Part shown: positions 17,730 to 27,094 of the stretch, in pieces
Numbering within the stretch: position 1 is the stretch's first letter
How the letters are laid out: every line of letters starts with the position of its first letter
Assembly (NCBI RefSeq): GCF_030814995.1
Contig: NZ_JAUSVX010000008.1
Coordinates: 1-64,000 of the forward strand
DNA: 64,000 nucleotides
Direction of reading: 5' to 3'
DNA from: Labrys wisconsinensis
GTDB taxonomy: Bacteria > Pseudomonadota > Alphaproteobacteria > Rhizobiales > Labraceae
Translations under genes and position numbers: made by a program
Notes under the pieces: generated by a model
Told to the model about the DNA's origin: nothing
What the model saw: the letters and a program-made list of their open reading frames with translations, nothing else
The model's database searches: none

Positions 17730-18752
17730 ATGCAGCAGACGTCTCTTTCCAACGGCCGTGTCGTTCACCAATCCGATCTCGGCCGCGTCACCCAGGTGAA
17801 TGCCGACGATCTGCCGGTCATGAAGGGCCTTTCGATCAAGCGGCTGACGCTGGCGCCGGGCGCGATCCGCGCGCCGCACTGGCACGCCAACTGCGTGGAG
17901 CTCGGCTATTGCCTGGCCGGCGAGGCGCTGGTGACGATCCTCGGTACGGGAGACTTTCATTCCGTCTTCACGATCGGCGCCGGGCAGATGTTCCATATTC
18001 CCTCCGGCGCCCTGCATTGCATCGAGACGATCGGCGCGGTGCAGGCAGAGTTCGTCATCGCCTTCCGGCATGAGCGGCCGGAGGACTTTTCGCTCCAGGG
18101 AACCTTCGGCGCGATGAGCAACGCCTCGCTCGGCAATGCCTACGGCCTGCCGGCCGCGGCTTTCGCGCCGATCGGAAAGACGACGCAGGGCGCCTATCTC
18201 GTCAGGCGCGAAGGGCCGCCGGCCGTGCCGCCCGACGCCGGCCGCGAGGCCGCGCACAAGTTCGATATCGAGGCACAGCCGGCGATGCTGCATCCCAGCT
18301 ACGGCGCCGCGCGCCTGGGCCGCGCGCAGTTCTGGCCTGCGCTGACGGACATCGCCATGTACTCGCTGCGCCTCACGCGGGACGGCATGCGCGAACCCCA
18401 CTGGCACCCCGAGACGGCCGAGATGGGCTATGTCCATGCCGGCCGCGCGCGGATGACGATGCTGACGCCCGACGGCATGACCCACACCTGGGACCTGGCG
18501 CCCGGCGACGTCTATTTCATCCCGCGCGCCTATCCGCATCACATCGAGGTCCTCGGCGAGGAGGACATGCATTTCCTGATCTTCTTCGACCAGCCCATGC
18601 CCGAGGATATCGGAATCCGCACCATTCCCGCCGCGCTCGCGCCCGCGGTGATGGCCGCGACGCTCGGCGTGCCGTCGGGCGAGCTGCCGAACCTTCCGCG
18701 CATCGTCGCCGATCCCCTGATCGTCGAGCGGGTCAATCCGCAGAGCACCTAG
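17730..18752 (+). CDS. Bicupin, oxalate decarboxylase-like
   Basis: A 340-aa protein made of two cupin domains. Domain 1 (about residues 45-130) has PHWHANCVELGYCLAGEA and a second-motif His in ALHCIE; domain 2 (about 215-305) has PHWHPETAEMGYVHAGRA and YPHHIEVLGEED. Both have the two His plus Glu and later His metal ligands seen in oxalate decarboxylases/oxidases. No signal peptide is seen with this start, so it is predicted cytosolic. The key lid residues of oxalate decarboxylase cannot be confirmed by eye, so the reaction is left open. It precedes the UbiH-like gene by 70 bp on the same strand. Confidence 0.82.
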   Translation: MQQTSLSNGRVVHQSDLGRVTQVNADDLPVMKGLSIKRLTLAPGAIRAPHWHANCVELGYCLAGEALVTILGTGDFHSVFTIGAGQMFHIPSGALHCIETIGAVQAEFVIAFRHERPEDFSLQGTFGAMSNASLGNAYGLPAAAFAPIGKTTQGAYLVRREGPPAVPPDAGREAAHKFDIEAQPAMLHPSYGAARLGRAQFWPALTDIAMYSLRLTRDGMREPHWHPETAEMGYVHAGRARMTMLTPDGMTHTWDLAPGDVYFIPRAYPHHIEVLGEEDMHFLIFFDQPMPEDIGIRTIPAALAPAVMAATLGVPSGELPNLPRIVADPLIVERVNPQST

Positions 18753-18822
18753 GCGCGGATGGCCTGTCTGGGAGGGGCGCGGCGGGGCAGACAAGCGCGG
18801 CGCCAAGCGGTATGACCGGGCC

Positions 18823-20049
18823 ATGAGCCAGACACCCAGCGACAGAACCGACATCCTCATCGCCGGCGGCGGCTTTGCCGGGCTCGGCCTCGCGGTGGCC
18901 TTGAAGGACGCGCTGGGCGGCGCCTTCGCCGTGACGGTGGTCGACCCGACGCTCGGCGCCGGGCCCTCGCATGACGGGCGCGCGTCCGCCATCGCCGCGG
19001 CGGCGCGGCGGTTCTTCGAGCGGGTGGGGGCCTGGGACGCGGTGGCGGCCGAGGCGCAGCCGATCCTCGACATGGTGGTGACGGATTCGCGGCTGGACGA
19101 TCCGATCCGCCCCTCCTTGCTGACCTTCGACGGCGAGGTGGCGCCGGGCGAGCCCTTCGCCCACATGATCGAGAACCGCAGCCTGATCAATGCCCTGACC
19201 GCGCGGGCCGAAGCACTGGGCGTCGCCCTGGTCGGCGGCGGCACCAGCGTGGTTCAACTTCGTCACGAAGATGAAGCTTGCCTGGCAAACCTTTCGACGG
19301 CTAAGGAAATCTCCGCCCGCCTGGTGGTCGCGGCCGACGGCGCGCGCTCGCGCCTGCGCGAGGCCGCCGGCATCGCCATGCAGGGCTGGGACTACGGCCA
19401 GTCCGGCATCGTCACCACGGTGGAGCACGAGCGCGATCATGACGGGCGCGCGGAGGAGCATTTCCTGCCGGCCGGTCCCTTCGCCATCCTGCCGCTGAAG
19501 GGCCGGCGCTCCTCGATCGTCTGGACCGAGGCGAGCGGGGAAGCCGAGCGGCTCGTGGCGCTGGACGATGCCGCCTTCCATGCCGAGCTGGAGAAGCGCT
19601 TCGGCCTGAAGCTCGGCGAGATCAAGGTGGCGGGGCCGCGCAAGGCGCTGCCGCTGGCGATGCGCATCGCCCGGTCCTTCGTGGCCGACCGGCTGGCGCT
19701 GGTAGGCGATGCCGCCCACGTCATCCATCCCATCGCCGGGCAGGGGCTCAATCTCGGCGTGCGCGACGTGGCGGCCCTGGCCGAATGCGTCATCGACCAG
19801 GCGCGCCTCGGCCTCGACGTCGGCGCGCCGGCCGTTCTGGAGCGCTACCAGCGCTGGCGCCGCTTCGACACCGTGACCATGGGCGTGGCGACCGACGGCC
19901 TCAACCGGCTGTTCTCCAACGAGAATGCGCCGCTGCGCTTCCTGCGCGACGTCGGCCTCGGGCTGGTGGACCGGCTGCCGGCGGCCAAGCGCTTCTTCAT
20001 CCGCGAGGCGGCGGGCCTGACCGGCGAGACGCCGCGCCTGCTGCGCTGA
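18823..20049 (+). CDS. UbiH/UbiF/Coq6-family FAD monooxygenase
   Basis: A 408-aa class A flavin monooxygenase. DILIAGGGFAGLGLAVAL is the dinucleotide-binding motif, VVAADGARSRLREAAG the DG motif, and LALVGDAAHVIHPIAGQGLNLG the GD motif with the UbiH-family hydroxylase signature. It most likely hydroxylates the ring during ubiquinone synthesis, acting at the membrane face. It is not next to other ubi genes, as is common in alphaproteobacteria. The specific position hydroxylated is not readable. Confidence 0.9.
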   Translation: MSQTPSDRTDILIAGGGFAGLGLAVALKDALGGAFAVTVVDPTLGAGPSHDGRASAIAAAARRFFERVGAWDAVAAEAQPILDMVVTDSRLDDPIRPSLLTFDGEVAPGEPFAHMIENRSLINALTARAEALGVALVGGGTSVVQLRHEDEACLANLSTAKEISARLVVAADGARSRLREAAGIAMQGWDYGQSGIVTTVEHERDHDGRAEEHFLPAGPFAILPLKGRRSSIVWTEASGEAERLVALDDAAFHAELEKRFGLKLGEIKVAGPRKALPLAMRIARSFVADRLALVGDAAHVIHPIAGQGLNLGVRDVAALAECVIDQARLGLDVGAPAVLERYQRWRRFDTVTMGVATDGLNRLFSNENAPLRFLRDVGLGLVDRLPAAKRFFIREAAGLTGETPRLLR

Positions 20050-20109
20050 ACGGCCCCGCATTGCGTAAAAGGCCAGGAACCGCATAGGCTTGCCCCAAAA
20101 GGGTGAAGC

Positions 20110-20886
20110 ATGGACCTGGAACTCAACGGAAAGGTGATCGCGGTCACCGGCGGCTCGCGCGGCATCGGCCGGGCCATCGCCGAGCGCCTCGGCGTCGAGG
20201 GAGCCGCGGTGGCGATCGCGGCGCGCTCGCCCGCGGACCTCGCGGCGGCTCATGCGGCGGTGGAGCTCAATGGCGGGCGCTGCCTCGCCTATGCCTGCGA
20301 CCTCGCCGCGCCCGGAGAGGCCGCCGCCTTCGTCGCGGCCGTCGCCGAGACCTTCGGCCGGCTCGACGGGCTGATCTGCAATGCCGGCGGCCCCGGCGGG
20401 GGCGGGCCGCTGGCGCAGACGCCGCGCCAGGACTGGGAGGCGGCGTTCGGGCTCAACCTCTTCCACGCGGTCGAGGCCCTGCAGGCGGCCGCCCCGGTCA
20501 TGGCGGCGCTCGGCGGCGGCGCGGCGCTGTTCGTCGCCTCGATTTCCGGGGAGAAGCCGGTGGCACGCCGCTGGCACTACGGCGCGGCCAAGGCGGCGCT
20601 GATCCATGCGGCGAAATCGTTGGCGCTGGAGCTGGCGCCGCAGCACATCCGCGTGAACGCGCTGGCGCCGGGCTCGACGCTGGTCGAGGGCGGCGGCTGG
20701 GCCCGGAACCGGCAGGACGATCCGGCCCGTTTCGCGGCCTTCCTCGAGCGCGAGCTGCCGCTCGGCCGGCTGGCGAGCGCCGAGGAGATCGCCGACGCGG
20801 CAGCGTTCCTGATGTCGCCGCGGGCGGGCTGGATCAACGGGGCCGCGGTGCCCGTGGACGGGGGGCAGGGGCGGCCGAGCTGGTGA
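20110..20886 (+). CDS. SDR family oxidoreductase
   Basis: A 258-aa classical short-chain dehydrogenase: VTGGSRGIGRAIAERLG (NAD(P) binding), LICNAGGPGGGG (NAG variant), Ser in VASISGEKP and the catalytic YGAAK. Arg rather than Asp downstream of the second strand (AIAARSPADLAAA) suggests NADP preference. The C-terminus RAGWINGAAVPVDGGQGRPSW is typical of the FabG-like branch. Preceded by the UbiH-like gene with a 60-bp gap. Substrate unknown. Confidence 0.88.
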   Translation: MDLELNGKVIAVTGGSRGIGRAIAERLGVEGAAVAIAARSPADLAAAHAAVELNGGRCLAYACDLAAPGEAAAFVAAVAETFGRLDGLICNAGGPGGGGPLAQTPRQDWEAAFGLNLFHAVEALQAAAPVMAALGGGAALFVASISGEKPVARRWHYGAAKAALIHAAKSLALELAPQHIRVNALAPGSTLVEGGGWARNRQDDPARFAAFLERELPLGRLASAEEIADAAAFLMSPRAGWINGAAVPVDGGQGRPSW

Positions 20887-20985
20887 GGACGATCCGGATC
20901 CGTTAGCCGGCAGAAATGTCTGTCCGGCCGGTTGAATCGGGTTAGGATCGGCGCGCCCAACGACAAGAACACCGGGAGGCCGCCC

Positions 20986-21225
20986 ATGTCATCGCACGCG
21001 TTCGACGTGCTTTCGAAGTCGCGTACCGAAATCGAAATCGCTCACCACGAGGAAGGCCACCGCTACAAGTTCAGCGTGGTCCGGAACAGCCAGGGCAAGC
21101 GCGTGTTGTCGGACACCGCCGAGGTCGTGGCGGTCTCGGGCGCCAGGCATCCCTCGGAATGGTATTCGGCCAGCGCCCGCGCCTTCGCCACGACGGCGGC
21201 CCACCGGGCGCACGCGATCGACTGA
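20986..21225 (+). CDS. Small conserved-looking protein, 79 aa
   Basis: Starts MSSHAFDVLSKSRTEIEIAH after a good RBS (GGGAGG). It is soluble and has a mixed beta pattern: HRYKFSVVRNSQGKRVLSDT then a C-terminal helix (YSASARAFATTAAHRAH). I do not recognise the family. Start chosen on the RBS. It is preceded by an SDR gene and converges on the SHOCT-domain gene. Role unknown. Confidence 0.6.
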   Translation: MSSHAFDVLSKSRTEIEIAHHEEGHRYKFSVVRNSQGKRVLSDTAEVVAVSGARHPSEWYSASARAFATTAAHRAHAID

Positions 21226-21281
21226 ACCTCGCGCGAGGCGGCCGCGACGAGTCCCGTTGCACCGGCAACGCGCTCGAGGCT

Positions 21282-22112
21282 TCAGAGGCGGCCGAGCAGC
21301 TCCGTCTTCTTGGCCGTGAATTCCTCCTGCGTGAGGATGCCCTTGGCGTGCAGGTCGGCCAGCCGCTCGATCGCCGCGAACAGCGCGTCATGGCTGGCCG
21401 GCGCCGAGGGTCTTGTGGCGAGCTCCGGCGTGGCCGGCGCCGTTTCGGCGTGCTGCCGGGCGGCAGGCTCCGCTATCGCCGGCGCAGCGGGCTGCGCTGT
21501 CGCCGGCGCAGCGGGTTCCGCTGTCGCCGGCGCAGCGATCTCGCGCGGCTCGGCCGACGCGGCCGCCTCGTCCCCCAGGCGCGGCAGGTCCGCGAGCCGG
21601 ACGTCGCCATGCTGGCTGGTGAAGGCCAGCCGCTGGCCGGCGCCCTGCTGCTGGGAGACGCCGGAGATGCGGTGGTCGCCGGTGTCGTAGACGCTGATCC
21701 GCCCGGCCTCGTCGATGGCGAGGCGGTGCGTGTCGGGGAAGAAGGCATAGCGCAGGTCGTTCTGCCCGCCGGCCGTCGACGGCCGGCCGAGACCCTGGGG
21801 CCACCATTCGCCGAACGGGGAGGCTCCCCTCCCGGCTGCGAAGACCGGCATCTGCCGCATCATGCCGGCGAGGTCCGAGCAGGCGGCGTCCACCCGGGCC
21901 TTCAGGCCGTGGTTGAACATGTCGCCGATCATGATCATGCCGCCCTGCGACCATTGCCCCATGCCGCCGAGGTCGGGGTGGCTGAACTGCGCCATGCCGC
22001 CGCCGCCGGCGACGAGGGCGCGCAGCAGCGCCTGCACCGCATCCTCGCCGAGGCCGTGGCGCGCCGCGACGTCGGCGGCCATGCGCCGCGCTTCCGGAGT
22101 GAATTCCGACAC
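21282..22112 (-). CDS. SHOCT-domain protein with Ala/Pro linker
   Basis: About 276 aa. The C-terminus IERLADLHAKGILTQEEFTA is a SHOCT domain, a short motif that drives oligomerisation. The N-terminal part (residues 1-165) has helix MAADVAARHGLGEDAVQALL, then a glycine/methionine-rich stretch and a beta-rich segment (YAFFPDTHRLAIDEAGRISV). The linker carries Ala/Pro repeats from a 24-bp tandem DNA repeat. I prefer the GTG at 22112 (MSEFTPEARRM) because GGAG lies seven bases upstream; the longer GTG at 22133 is the alternative. Function unknown. Confidence 0.8.
   Translation of the reverse strand: MSEFTPEARRMAADVAARHGLGEDAVQALLRALVAGGGGMAQFSHPDLGGMGQWSQGGMIMIGDMFNHGLKARVDAACSDLAGMMRQMPVFAAGRGASPFGEWWPQGLGRPSTAGGQNDLRYAFFPDTHRLAIDEAGRISVYDTGDHRISGVSQQQGAGQRLAFTSQHGDVRLADLPRLGDEAAASAEPREIAAPATAEPAAPATAQPAAPAIAEPAARQHAETAPATPELATRPSAPASHDALFAAIERLADLHAKGILTQEEFTAKKTELLGRL
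21471..21541. repeat. Three tandem 24-bp units inside the SHOCT gene
   Basis: Units begin at 21471, 21495 and 21519, each close to CGCTGTCGCCGGCGCAGCGG plus four bases; the third is one base short before it degenerates. They encode an eight-residue ATAEPAAP-like repeat in the linker. Repeat number could vary between strains. Confidence 0.7.
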
Positions 22113-22229
22113 TGGCCTGCTCCTTCGCCCCACATCCGGCCCGCTGCGAGGCTTCGAGCCTGTCGCCGCACCATGGGCTCGTCGCCGGCCGGTTTCAACC
22201 GGCGGCCTCTCGGGAGACCGGCCCGGCCC

Positions 22230-23093
22230 TCACGCGGCGATCTGCCCCTCGACCACCCTCTCGCGGATGAAGCTGGCGAGGTGCTTGGTGGCGGTCGAGG
22301 CGCCGCGCGGGGCGACCAGGGCGATGTCGAGGTCGGGCAGGTCGGGGAAGCCCTCGGCGGCACCGAGCCGGCGCCAGGCCGGCGGCACGGAGGAGATGCC
22401 GAGCACGGTGACGGCGAGCCCGGCATTGACCGCCGAGTAGACGCCGGGCAGGTGGCTCGACGTATAGGCGATGCGCCAGGGCCGGCCGATGGCGTCGAGC
22501 GCGGCCAGCGCGGTCGGGCGGCAGCGGCAGCCCTCGGGGAACATGGCGAGCGGCAGCGGGGTGATCAGCTCGGGGCGGTGGTCGCGCGCCGCGCACCACA
22601 CCCGCGGCTCGTGGCGCAGCACCTCGCCGACCGGGCGGGCCGGGTCGCGCGTGATGATGGCGAGGTCGACCTCGCCGCGCTCCAGCATCGGCTCGATGCG
22701 GAAGGAGAGGTCGCAGCGCATTTCCAGCTGCACCCGCGGGAAGCGCTTGGCGAAGGCGCCCATCAGCGGCGCCACCATCAGGTCGAGGAAATCGTCCGGC
22801 ACGGCGAGGCGCACCCGGCCCTCGGCCTCGTCGCCCATGATGGCGGCGAGCGCCTCGTCCTCCATGGCCAGAATGCGCCGGGCGTAGCCGATCAGCGCCT
22901 CGCCGGCCACGGTCGGCTTGACGCCGCGGCGCGAGCGCTCGAGCAGGCGCTTGCCGAGCCGGGCCTCCAGCTTGGACACGATGACGCTGACGGCGGCCTG
23001 CGTCTTGCCGAGGGCCTCGCCCGCTGCCGTGAAGCCGCCGCGGTCGACGATGGTCACGAGCGTTTCCAGGCTGTCGGTATCGAAATGGCGCAT
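22230..23093 (-). CDS. LysR-family transcriptional regulator
   Basis: A 287-aa regulator. Helix-turn-helix: LVTIVDRGGFTAAGEALG and TQAAVSVIVSKLEARLG. Effector domain begins near AEGRVRLAVPDDFLD. It is divergent from an EamA exporter gene, the usual LysR arrangement. ATG at 23093 (MRHFDTDSLETL) is preferred; an ATG at 23111 would overlap the T-N11-A palindrome. Conserved C-terminal segments (DIALVAPRGASTATKHLASF) are present. Inducer unknown. Confidence 0.9.
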   Translation of the reverse strand: MRHFDTDSLETLVTIVDRGGFTAAGEALGKTQAAVSVIVSKLEARLGKRLLERSRRGVKPTVAGEALIGYARRILAMEDEALAAIMGDEAEGRVRLAVPDDFLDLMVAPLMGAFAKRFPRVQLEMRCDLSFRIEPMLERGEVDLAIITRDPARPVGEVLRHEPRVWCAARDHRPELITPLPLAMFPEGCRCRPTALAALDAIGRPWRIAYTSSHLPGVYSAVNAGLAVTVLGISSVPPAWRRLGAAEGFPDLPDLDIALVAPRGASTATKHLASFIRERVVEGQIAA

Positions 23094-23109
23094 CGGATCG
23101 ATCCATTTC

Positions 23110-23132
23110 ATTCTAGTATGGATCCATAGAAT
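23110..23132. promoter_or_regulatory. LysR-type operator candidate
   Basis: ATTCTA-N11-TAGAAT, with the inner perfect palindrome TATGGATCCATA at 23117-23128, fits the LysR T-N11-A pattern. It lies in the 158-bp divergent gap between the regulator and the EamA gene. Inference from position and symmetry. Confidence 0.55.
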
Positions 23133-23251
23133 ACATTCGTTTCCGGATATGGAAAGAGGCAGGCATAGTGCAGCTGCCTGTTTCGGCCGCTGCGCCTCGC
23201 CCGCTCGCCTCGAGCGGCGACGGCGTGCGGCTGCGTCCGAGTGTCCCGGCC

Positions 23252-24169
23252 ATGACCGACATCGCATCCCTTTCCGCCGCCCGGGCCCGTCCCGGCCTCG
23301 ACGGCGTCGGCCTGGCGGCAATGGCGGCGGCGGTGTTCGCGGTGGCCTGGTCGCCGATCATGGTCCGGTTCACCGATATCGGCCCGGCGGCCAGCGCTTT
23401 CTGGCGCCTGCTCCTGGCTTTGCCGGTGCTGCTGGCCTGGACGCGGGCGGAGCGGATCGCGACGGGCAGCCCGGCGCGGCGCGGGCCGCTGACCGGGGAG
23501 GGCCTGCTGGCGATGTTCGCCGCCGGCATCGCCTTCGCCGCCGACCTCGCCTTCTTCCACGCCGCCCTGCCGCTGACCTCGGTCGCCAATGCCAGCTTCA
23601 TCTCCAACCTGGCGCCCGTCATCTCGGTGATCGCCGCGATGGCCCTGTTCGGGGAGAAACCGAGCCCCTCGATCGTCGTCGGCCTCGTCGTGGCGCTGTT
23701 CGGCGTGGCCGTGATGACGGCCGCCCATGCCGGCGGCGACGGCGGCTTCGCCCTGCGCCAGGGCGACATCCTGGCGGTCGGGGCGGCGCTCTCCTATGCC
23801 GCCTATCTCGTGGCGCTGAAGGCGGCGCGGGCGACACGCTCGGCCGCCAACGTCACGCTCGGCTCGACGGTGGTGGCCGCGGTCGTCCTGTTCGTCATGG
23901 CGGTGATCGAGGGCGGGCCGCTGGTGCCGCACTCGGTCTCCGGCTGGCTGGCGGTGGCGACGATCGGCCTGGTCTGCCACGTCCTGGGGCAGGGGTTGAG
24001 CGCGGTCGGCATCGGCCGGCTGCCCTCGGGCGTCGTCGCTCTGATGCTGCTCGTGCATCCGGTGATCGCCGCGGTCATCGCTTTCTTCCTGTTCGGCGAG
24101 GCCCTGAGCCTGACGCAGGCCGTCGGCGGCGCGATGATCCTCGGCGCGGTCGCCCTGTCGCGACGTTGA
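23252..24169 (+). CDS. EamA/DMT-superfamily transporter
   Basis: A 305-aa inner-membrane protein with two EamA repeats, about 10 membrane helices. Repeat 1 ends in [20 protein letters not shown] and repeat 2 in [20 protein letters not shown], both with the conserved FGE motif. Such proteins export or import small metabolites such as amino acids. The ATG at 23252 is preferred to a GTG at 23168, which would add a non-conserved cytoplasmic tail. Divergent LysR suggests inducible export. Confidence 0.9.
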   Translation: MTDIASLSAARARPGLDGVGLAAMAAAVFAVAWSPIMVRFTDIGPAASAFWRLLLALPVLLAWTRAERIATGSPARRGPLTGEGLLAMFAAGIAFAADLAFFHAALPLTSVANASFISNLAPVISVIAAMALFGEKPSPSIVVGLVVALFGVAVMTAAHAGGDGGFALRQGDILAVGAALSYAAYLVALKAARATRSAANVTLGSTVVAAVVLFVMAVIEGGPLVPHSVSGWLAVATIGLVCHVLGQGLSAVGIGRLPSGVVALMLLVHPVIAAVIAFFLFGEALSLTQAVGGAMILGAVALSRR

Positions 24170-24252
24170 GCGCGGTCCCCGGCCTGCGCTTGCCGGTTGA
24201 CCGCGGCGCCACAATCCGCGACACCCGCCGGAGCGAGCCCCGGAGTGAGCCG

Positions 24253-24894
24253 ATGACCGACAAGACTGCCCGTCTCGACGCGCTGATGCGGCGCGGCCCC
24301 GTCATCCCGGTGGTGACGATCGAGCGCGTCGAGGACGCCGTGCCGCTGGCGCGCGCCCTGGTCGCCGGCGGCGTCGCGGTGATCGAGGTGACGCTGCGCA
24401 CCCCGGCCGGCCTGGAGGCGATCCGCCGCATCGCCGGCGAGGTGGAAGGCGCCGTGCCCGGCGCCGGCACGGTGCTGGACGAGCGGCAGGCCGAGGCCTC
24501 GGTCGCGGCGGGAGCGCAGTTCCTGGTCTCGCCAGGCTCGACCGTGGCGCTGCTCGACGCGGCGGTCGGCCTGCCGGTGCCGATGCTGCCCGGCATCGCC
24601 ACGGCCAGCGAGGCGATGGCGGCGATGGAGCGCGGGCTCCGGCGCCTCAAGTTCTTCCCGGCGGAAGCGGCGGGCGGCATCGCCATGCTGAAGTCGCTGC
24701 ACGGCCCGCTCGGCGAGCTCGTCTTCTGCCCGACCGGCGGCATCGATCTCGCCAAGGCGCCGGGCTATCTCGCCCTGCCCAACGTCGCCTGTGTCGGCGG
24801 CTCCTGGCTGACGCCGGCCAAGGCGGTGGCGGAGGGCGCCTGGGACGGGATCACCGAGCTGGCGCGGGGCACGGCGGCGCTCCGCCCGGCCTGA
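24253..24894 (+). CDS. eda: 2-dehydro-3-deoxyphosphogluconate aldolase (KDPG aldolase)
   Basis: A 213-aa class I aldolase. Glu45 and Arg49 (VIEVTLRT) and the Schiff-base Lys133 (LKFFPAE) fall at the same positions as in E. coli Eda. It cleaves KDPG to pyruvate and glyceraldehyde-3-phosphate in the Entner-Doudoroff route and may also act on 4-hydroxy-2-oxoglutarate. Alone here, but a 2-keto-3-deoxygluconate kinase gene (40875-41795) in the same window supplies its substrate. The DUF924 gene follows 11 bp later. Confidence 0.93.
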   Translation: MTDKTARLDALMRRGPVIPVVTIERVEDAVPLARALVAGGVAVIEVTLRTPAGLEAIRRIAGEVEGAVPGAGTVLDERQAEASVAAGAQFLVSPGSTVALLDAAVGLPVPMLPGIATASEAMAAMERGLRRLKFFPAEAAGGIAMLKSLHGPLGELVFCPTGGIDLAKAPGYLALPNVACVGGSWLTPAKAVAEGAWDGITELARGTAALRPA

Positions 24895-24905
24895 GCGGAC
24901 CGGCC

Positions 24906-25442
24906 GTGGCAGCCGAGCCGGAGGCGGTGCTGGCCTTCTGGCGCGCCGCCGGGCCGGAGCGCTGGTTCGCCCGGGACGAGGCCTTCGACGCGCAATTCCG
25001 CCGGCGCTTCCTGGATCGGCACCTCGCGGCGGCGCGGCGCGAGCTCGACGCCTGGGCGGACCGGGCCGAGAGCGCGCTCGCCCTCATCATCCTGCTCGAC
25101 CAGTTTCCGCGCAACGCCTTCCGCGGCACTGCTCACATGTACGCGACCGATCCGCTGGCGCGCCGCTTCGCCGGCCGGGCGATCGCGGCGGGCTTCCATC
25201 GGGCTGTCGAGCCGGATCTCCGGCCGTTCTTCTGCCTGCCTCTCATGCACTCGGAAGATCCGGCGGACCAGGAGCGCTCGGTGGCGCTGCATCATGGCCT
25301 CGGCCTCGATGACGGCTACGCGCTGGGCCATCGCGACATCATCCGCCGCTTCGGCCGCTTTCCACACCGCAACGCCGCCCTCGGCCGGGACAGCACGGGC
25401 GAGGAGCTGGCCTTCCTCGCCAACGGCGGCTTTGCCGGCTGA
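24906..25442 (+). CDS. DUF924 family protein
   Basis: A 178-aa cytosolic helical protein with family motifs VLAFWRAAGPERWFARDEAF, LIILLDQFPRNAFRG and FFCLPLMHSEDPADQE. The GTG at 24906 follows eda by 11 bp, so probably the two are cotranscribed. Function is not established in the family. The length matches the usual 170-200 aa. Confidence 0.88.
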   Translation: MAAEPEAVLAFWRAAGPERWFARDEAFDAQFRRRFLDRHLAAARRELDAWADRAESALALIILLDQFPRNAFRGTAHMYATDPLARRFAGRAIAAGFHRAVEPDLRPFFCLPLMHSEDPADQERSVALHHGLGLDDGYALGHRDIIRRFGRFPHRNAALGRDSTGEELAFLANGGFAG

Positions 25443-25569
25443 AGCCGTCCGCCGGGAGCGGGACAACGGCAAGTCCGGTGCCCGCCGCATTGCAACCGGA
25501 TCGCTCGACAGCGGCCTCGGGAGGGCGTAGCCTCGTCTGGCTGGTCGGCGTTGAGTATCGGGACGTGCC

Positions 25570-26925
25570 ATGCGGGCGCTGGTCGGGTTGCTGTTGGTGG
25601 CTGCGGCGCTGGCAGGCGCGCCCGTGGATGGCTTTGCTGCGGCACCGGCGCGCCCTGCGGTGCTCGATCCGATCTTCGGCCTGGCGCCGGTCTTCGCCCC
25701 GAAGGACAGGCCCAAATCCGTCATCGTGCTGCTGTCGGACGCCAACGGCTTCGGCCGCGACGAGATCCGGCTCGCCGGGGATTTCGTCGGGCAGGGCAGC
25801 CTGGTGATCGGCCTCAACTGGCCGGCCTGGCGCAGCCAGCTGGCGCAGCGGCGCAACGAGGGCTGCTCCGACCTGCTCGGCCATATCGAGACCATCGTGC
25901 TCCGGGTCGAGCGCGAGCGCGGCGTCGATCCTTTCCTGACGCCGATCATCGCCGGGGTCGGCCTCGGCGGCTCGGCGGCGCGGGCGCTGGCGCCCGAGGT
26001 GGCGACCCATCGCATCGCCGGCGTGGTGGCGCTGCGCTCCAGCACCTTTGTCCAGAGCGCGATGCCGATCTGCGGCGGCATCGCCCACCAGCGCCCGGAC
26101 GGCTATGTCTACGAGGCGCCGCACCATGCCGCCTCGAGCCTGATGGAGGCCGACGACGAGGCCGAGGCCGCCGAGGCGGCGGAGGAGTTGCGCGAGCAGG
26201 CCCTGCCGCGCGAGCGGGACGATCTCGCCGACCTGCCGCTGACCGTCGCCGCGCCGGCGCAGCCGGCCTCGCGCCTGGTGGTGCTGCTGACGGGCGACGG
26301 CGGCATGGGCTGGATCGACCAGGGGCTGGCCAATGCCCTGGTGGCCCGCAGGATCGCGGTGGTGGCCCTCGATTCCCGCCGCTACTTCTGGACCGAGCGC
26401 GACCCGGCCAAGGTCGCCCACGATCTCCAGCGCATCCTCAAGCATTTCCGCCGGGAATGGCCGATCGAGGCGGTGGCGCTGGTCGGCTATTCCTTCGGCG
26501 CCGATTTCCTGCCGCTCGCCTACAAGCACCTCTCGGCGCGCACGCGCCGCAGCGTGGCGCTGGTGTCGCTGCTGGCGCTGTCGCCGGCGGGCGACCTGCA
26601 GATCGAGCTCAACGACGCCGATTATCCCAACGCCAAGCCGCTGCTGCCGGACGCGGCGCACATCGACGCGGCGCTGATCCAATGCGTCTACGGCGAGGAC
26701 GATGCCCTCGCGGCCATGGCCTGCCCGGCGCTGGCGGCGGCGCGGCCCGACATCGACGTGCACAAGCAACCCGGCGGCCACAGCTTCAACGGCGACGTCG
26801 AGGCCCTGGCCGAGATCGTCGCCGCGCCGCTGCTGGCCGCTCCGGCCAGGCCCGCGCGGGCCCCTGTGGCAGCCACCCCTGCCGCGCCGAAGGCGGCCCC
26901 TTCCGTCCTGCAGGCGGGGAATTGA
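25570..26925 (+). CDS. AcvB/VirJ family protein (solitary paralogue)
   Basis: A 451-aa precursor with signal peptide (MRALVGLLLVAAALAGAPVD). It has an N-terminal alpha/beta domain with GVGLGGSAAR and a C-terminal hydrolase domain with LLTGDGGMGWID, GYSFGADFLP (nucleophile elbow) and GGHSFNGD (His), the VirJ/AcvB pattern. Agrobacterium AcvB hydrolyses lysyl-phosphatidylglycerol in the periplasm. A second homologue lies at 36581-37933, coupled to lpiA; this copy has no lpiA neighbour and an Ala/Pro-rich tail. Whether it retains the same substrate is unknown. Confidence 0.85.
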   Translation: MRALVGLLLVAAALAGAPVDGFAAAPARPAVLDPIFGLAPVFAPKDRPKSVIVLLSDANGFGRDEIRLAGDFVGQGSLVIGLNWPAWRSQLAQRRNEGCSDLLGHIETIVLRVERERGVDPFLTPIIAGVGLGGSAARALAPEVATHRIAGVVALRSSTFVQSAMPICGGIAHQRPDGYVYEAPHHAASSLMEADDEAEAAEAAEELREQALPRERDDLADLPLTVAAPAQPASRLVVLLTGDGGMGWIDQGLANALVARRIAVVALDSRRYFWTERDPAKVAHDLQRILKHFRREWPIEAVALVGYSFGADFLPLAYKHLSARTRRSVALVSLLALSPAGDLQIELNDADYPNAKPLLPDAAHIDAALIQCVYGEDDALAAMACPALAAARPDIDVHKQPGGHSFNGDVEALAEIVAAPLLAAPARPARAPVAATPAAPKAAPSVLQAGN

Positions 26926-26986
26926 TCGGCGCTGGCCGTGCTTTCCATGCGGTCCGCCAGCGCTTTTGTCGTCACCACCTGTATTC

Positions 26987-27024
26987 GCGTGGATGGCCGG
27001 GTCGAGCCCGGCCATGACGGTGAG
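26987..27024. repeat. REP-like palindrome
   Basis: CGCGTGGATGGCCGGGTCG followed by the complementary arm CCCGGCCATGACGG. The same GGCCGG...CCGGCC core with a conserved ATGACGG edge occurs at 12049-12336 and 61271-61380. It lies in a 169-bp convergent gap between acvB and the aldolase-like gene. It may act as a bidirectional terminator. Confidence 0.65.
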
Positions 27025-27094
27025 GTTCCGGCACGATGTCGACGGTGAGACGGCGGCGTCCGTTTCGCGGCCGCCGCGCCGGCCCTCGTTCCCC

